The position numbers were made by a program, and so were the translations under genes. A stretch of DNA of 64,000 bases from NCBI GenBank assembly GCA_007570785.1, contig ML664666.1:1-64000 (forward strand), written 5' to 3'. The notes under the pieces are model-generated. The model had not been told where the DNA came from. It searched no databases and was given only the letters and a program-made list of their open reading frames with translations. The DNA is from Antilocapra americana. Lineage: Eukaryota > Chordata > Mammalia > Artiodactyla > Antilocapridae. Positions 56,601 to 62,600 of the stretch are shown here, piece after piece (position 1 is the stretch's first letter; each line of letters opens with the position of its first letter).

Positions 56601-59600
56601 CTCAAAATGAAATCTGTGATATAGGCTCAAGCATTACCTCCATTTTATAAATAAGGAAATAGAAAGGTCAAGTATAATTGTCAAAAAATACACAATTATT
56701 ACGATAGATTTGATGATCAGCTGCAATTCTTCAATCTTCTCTGCATGTTTACTGTCATACTCCCATGGATTAAGTACGTTTTCCTACCCCTTGACTGGGC
56801 CTGATCATGTGATTCACTTTGGCCAATAGCATGGAGCTAGAAGTGACATGTCAGCTCCAACCCCAGATGTTCTCCTGCTCTCCTACCATTGAAAGTGTTT
56901 CTTTTGAGAAACTGCTGTCCCTTATGGCCTATGCCCCATAAGGAGCAAATGTGGAGTAGAGAGCCACCCAACTGACTCACCGACCTGCAGTGAGTAGCAG
57001 ATCAGCCTGGCTGCCTCAACCTGAAGCAGAGTCACCCAGTTTAGTCAAGTTCCTGCTAATCTGCAGAAAAGCGTTAGTCCAACTCTTTGCAACCCCATGG
57101 CATGTAGGCTGCCAGAGCTCTCTGTCCATGGAGTTCTCCAGGCAAGAATATTGCTTTTTTAAACTACAGAATTATGGCATGGTTCCTTCCACATCAATAG
57201 TTGACTGCTACGCTAATAACTAATAGAGCTGGGATTTTCACCTGGATGTTTCTGACCACAGGGCTTATATTTATAGCCACCACTACTACTCATTATGTAG
57301 TTAATGTAGTTCACAGGGGAAAAGAGTGAAAGGAATAAATTTCCAGAATAAAAAAGCATATGAGATGGAGGCCACAAAAATTTCTTGTTCTGAAAGCAGA
57401 AATGGTCCATAGTTTATGGTAATGTCTGGTGCCTATATTAGAGCATGCAGTCTATATCAGATACTATCTCCTTTTCATCTCTATAGTCCTGGCACCCCAC
57501 ACAGTGCCTAGCACCAAGCAGTACTCAAAATGTCCAACAAATGGGAAGCAGCCCGTCATGAGTGTCTTTGAGATCACTATACAATATTAACACAGATGAG
57601 CATGCTGCCCACATAAACAACTTTGAAGATTCCTAATTTACCGTTTTTAAATCACATTTGATGACATTTTCCAAAATTATTCATTTAACTTAGGAGAATG
57701 AAAATATCAGCATAGTGAAAGTACTAAAAATATAAAAAGATAATAAAACTTTAAGTCCAGAAATGATCTGATAAAAAAAGGTAAACAAACTCACAGTAAC
57801 AATGTGTTAATCCAATCATTTTTAGAGACATGGTAATAACATAAATATTTATTTTTTTCTGTCATAATATAAAGCAAAAATCTGTAAAATTATATCCATT
57901 ACAAATAAACAAGGATTATTGACTCAGTTCTCCAAGAAAATTAAACTATATGAGTTCAGCTAAGGCTGAGTCTAAAGTCAATGGTCCAAAAGCTTATCCA
58001 AGAACAACCCCTAACAAAAGAACATTGTTAAATCTTTTAAATATATTAAAATAGTGAGTACACAAACATTACTGTATCTTATATAACTTTAATGCCATCA
58101 GTAATAATGAAATATTTGACTTTTATTTTTTTAACATTAACAATAGGAGCAAGGACATCATCCTAAGAGAAGGATGTCATTGAAGGAAAGATGTTACAGA
58201 AAGAATTTTTGTCATCAAATTTTCATTCTTTTTAAGATGTGAAATTGGCCAATGTGTGGAGAATGAACTACAGGCAGATAAGAAGAGACTCCAGAGAAAT
58301 AATTTAGGTTGATATAACTATAAGGCAAAAAAAGATGATGACTTGTTGTAAAAAAATAATAAAAAGTGACAATGGGACAAAGAAAAATAGGATTACTGAC
58401 ATGATAAGAATGTGGACAGACATGATTTAATAACTGACTCAGTAAGGGGGTAGAGGGCGAAAAGGAGGGAGATGTCAAGGATTTTGCCAAATTTTTGACT
58501 TGGCCATGTACATGGTGGTGACATTCAATGAAAAATAGAAAAGGAGAACTTTGGGGGAGAAGTTGAGTAGTTTAGTTTTAGACGTGTTAAGTCTGAAAAA
58601 CCTGAAATAAATGCAAAGTCTGGTATAGACGTCAATTAAGTAACAGGAAGGAAAGCGATTGCCCAGGGAGAGCAGAGTGACTGAGAAAACACGAGGGTTC
58701 ATGACAAATGCTAAGGAACACTCTAATGTACCAAGAAAAGGAACAGTGGTCCACAAGAGGATTAAGGAAGATGGAGAAAAAGAATAATTCTAACATCAAC
58801 AGTATTTATTGAACATGTAATAAATGTCAGAGAGTGTGTTAAGCATTTTATTAATCATCACCACAATTATACAAGGAAGGTATTATGTTACTCCCTAATG
58901 CATAAGTGAAACAATGAATATTCAGGAAGTATAAATTGTTTGCCCAGGGCCTCCCAGCCAGTTAATACTGTAACCAAAATTTGGACTCTGGAAGACCTCA
59001 CTCCAAGTCAAATCAATTAAATGAATGCTCACTGAATGCCTAGTATATGCCCAACACTGTGTCACACATAAAAAGTATGTTGAGATTTCATGGCATTGAT
59101 TTCCAAGAAAACAAACAAACAAAAAATACACTGGGATATAAGTAGTGGGTACTTCTCTGGGTAAGAGAGGATTCTTAGGACCACTTCTGGGTCTGATCCA
59201 ATTTAGCAAATTTCCTGCTTTAGAGATGATGCTAGGCTTTTCTAGACAGTGATGTAGAGAGATGAAGCTGATGATCAGGGGAAGAGAGGCAGTGGGCATT
59301 AAGAGCTAGAAAAAGGTCATATATTTGGGGTAAAATAAACCTATAGGAGTCCTAAGGTAGCCGCTGAAATCCAGAAATGATGTGCAAAGATCACTCTACT
59401 GACTTTTAAGACTATTCCACATAATAGCATGGTAGTAGAAAAAGTACCCAAAGATTCAAGAGGAGAAGAGGGAAATGTTTGCAGTTCAAAAAATGCTAAG
59501 AATTTTTTTTCAATCTTCAATGATTAAAAACTAAAAAACAATAAAAACATAAAAGAGGAAATGGAGTTAACCAGAGCACAAAACACTAATATTAGAAACA

Positions 59601-62600
59601 TCTTAAAGACTAAACCGTGTTTTTTCAAAGTGACAGGATAAGCACTACTTGTTAAGTTAGGCAAACATTCTTATTTGACAACAGTCAGCTAAATCTATGG
59701 ATAGTTACTCCATAATAGATTATTACAATAAAACATCATGAAGTTGTTACATAGATAAACTCTAGCATCTATCTCAGTGAGAGTACCATAGAGGGAAAAC
59801 ACAGCTATACAAATCATGAGCTTGCTAAGTGCGGCTTTTTAATGTTCTCTTAAGTATACATAAGGGCTTCACTGGTGGTTCAAATGGCAAAGAATCTACC
59901 TGCAATGCGGGACAGCCAGGTTCAACTCCTGGGTCAGGAAGATCCTCTGGAAAAGGGAATTACAACCCACTCCAGTATTCTTACCTGAAGAATTCCATAG
60001 ACAGAGGAGTCTGGCAAGCTACAATCCAAGAAGTTGCAAAGAGCAGGACATGACTGAGCAACTAACACTTTTACTGAGTATTTGTAAACACTTAATCTTT
60101 GACTCTAAAACTATAAAATATTTGTCACATAAAATCCTTTTGGAAAATTTTATTAAAATCATCTTTGGTTGCTGAATCTATTTTCTGCTTAAGTGTTTTT
60201 CTTCATGAAAATACATAATTCTCATGAATATTTATATATTGTGCTTATGGGTAATGAGGACTTTATGACACTTTATGGGCACTTGCTACTGTGAATATAA
60301 AACATACTATCAAGGGTATGGTAAGGGTAGAAAAAAATATTCAACTCCAAAAATGCGGGACAAAGGCAGCAGAAAGAAAATATGTTTCACTGATAATAAT
60401 TTGTTTCAGTTTGTAAGGTAATGGCAATTAACATTTCATAATTCTCAACTATAACTTACCAAGAATAGTACTAACTACAATACCATGTACATTACTCTTC
60501 CTAAAATGTATGGACTCAGATCCATATATTACTTTTATGAAGTAAAGTAATATTAAATATTCAATTAAAATTCAAACATATATTGTTTTGCTTATAGAGA
60601 GTTTTTATATGTAGTAAAAATGTACAATTTGGTAAAATTTTAGTATAAAATCTAGAATTTAGAATCAATTTAAAATAAAGAGAGGATATGATCAAAGCAT
60701 TAAAGAATTTGTAATGGCAACAGTTATGAGAAATTTTGGAAAGTAAAATAATACAAATAAAATTCTATCAATTACATATCACTGCTCCATAACCAGATCT
60801 AAAGGGCTATTTAGACCAGAGTAACTCACCGTAAGAGAGTTCATCCTTAACACTGAAGTCAGGCACAAATGAGCCTAATATTCCACAATCTCAAAGAATT
60901 CAGAAAGTCAATCATTTAAAAAAACAAAGTATGGAAAGTGAAATAAGTAACATTCAGTGAGGAACAATTATCAGTTTTATCTGTTTATATCCCAGGAAGA
61001 AATCAGTAAAGTTTCAGACTTCCTTTGTCTTAATAATTTCCACTGTTCATTCAAGCAGCCCCAGAGAATGCCCTCACTTAGTATAAGACAGGTTTAGATA
61101 TAAGACCTGTTTCATGCACCCAACAAGCAGTCTCAGAGAGAAATGTCCTGCCTGTCTGGAGCTTGTCCTCATCTCAGCTTGAGAAAAATATTAGTCTTCT
61201 TATCCCAGATGCTGACCATTCAGTCAAGAGAATGAAAGGGTAAGTGACTGTTCGCCTACTATGTATCAACGGAGAGTGTGTGGTCATGCAGACACAGGCA
61301 CATGTGTGCACACGCACACACACACCCTCGTGCCTTTATGCAAACTGTAGGCCACAGTAAGAATCTCTAGAAATAATCTCATGGAGAAGAGAGAAGCACT
61401 TTTTCTTTCAAAAAATGTTAGTAAGAGCCTGCTAGGGATCAGTATGTGGATTCAAAGTTGAATATGATAGAGAAAAAGAATAAATCTTTGCTGATTACTT
61501 GTGATAAGTCAAGTATCATATTACAGCCTTCAGTACATATGTATAATTAACCACAGTATATTTGATTAGTCAGTTTATAAACAAGGAATCTGAAGTTCAA
61601 TGTTCTTAAAGATACTCATCCCAGATCACACAGCTTGGAAGGCACTGTGCCCTGATTCTATTTCTGGAAAGCTCTCAGGACTGTGTCACTTCTATGACAC
61701 CACTCTGTCTATTTTCAAGGAGGTCATCAGTCATCTGAGTCAAGTTATATTAATAAGAATCATAAGGATGTAGATTTATCTTTCCTGATATTGCCTATCA
61801 GTTTCTAAAATAGTAATCCTACTTAAGGACCTTCAGTTTTGAGCTTTTTCAAATGACAGACCTAATTTTTGAGGGGCAGGGTGAGTCAGAGAATACATTA
61901 ATTGCACAAGAAAAATTGAAGGCAGGAGGAGAAGGGGACAACAGAGCATGAGATGGTTGGATGGCATCACCAACTCAAGGGACATGAGTTTGAGCAAACT
62001 CCAGGAGATAGTGGACAGGGAAGCCCGGCGAGCTGCATTCCACGGGGTCACAAAGAGTCAGACATTACTGAATGAGAGAACAACAATATATTTCAAACAT
62101 TACCAATTTTCTTCCAAAAGTGTAAGTTAATTTATAGAAGAGGAAGTATTTACCTGGCACACTGCCATGGTTAATGATATTAATCTCTTTACAATATACT
62201 TTACCACCAGCAACCAATGTCCCAAAATTAACTTCTGGCTCAAGTTCCAATTGACATGATGGAATCAACCTAGAAGAGGAGAAAAGAGGACCATATGATG
62301 AATTTTAACAACTATAACCTCATGGTTAAATCCACAGGGACTTTTATATTAACCCCTTAAAAGAGATTTCAGTTTCCTTACAGGTCTGCTGGTGAGACAT
62401 TTGTTAGTAAACAAAATTGTGAAATGAAGACACAAAAAAAGATAATGAGAGACATTTTAAATTAAAAAATCAGACTTTGTGCGTAAATACATGGAATACC
62501 CTCCCAAGTACTCACCTTGAAAGGTTACCCATGTATCTCAATTTTTTCTGTAGCTCAAAACATACATGAAACTCTGTTTTGAAATTTTCACCTAAGCCAT

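Noticed and set aside
62516..62591. A shorter 76 nt version of exon A starting at the internal AG before 62591
   Set aside because: Phase would also fit, but the reading stays open through a conserved-looking stretch to a much stronger acceptor at 62714.
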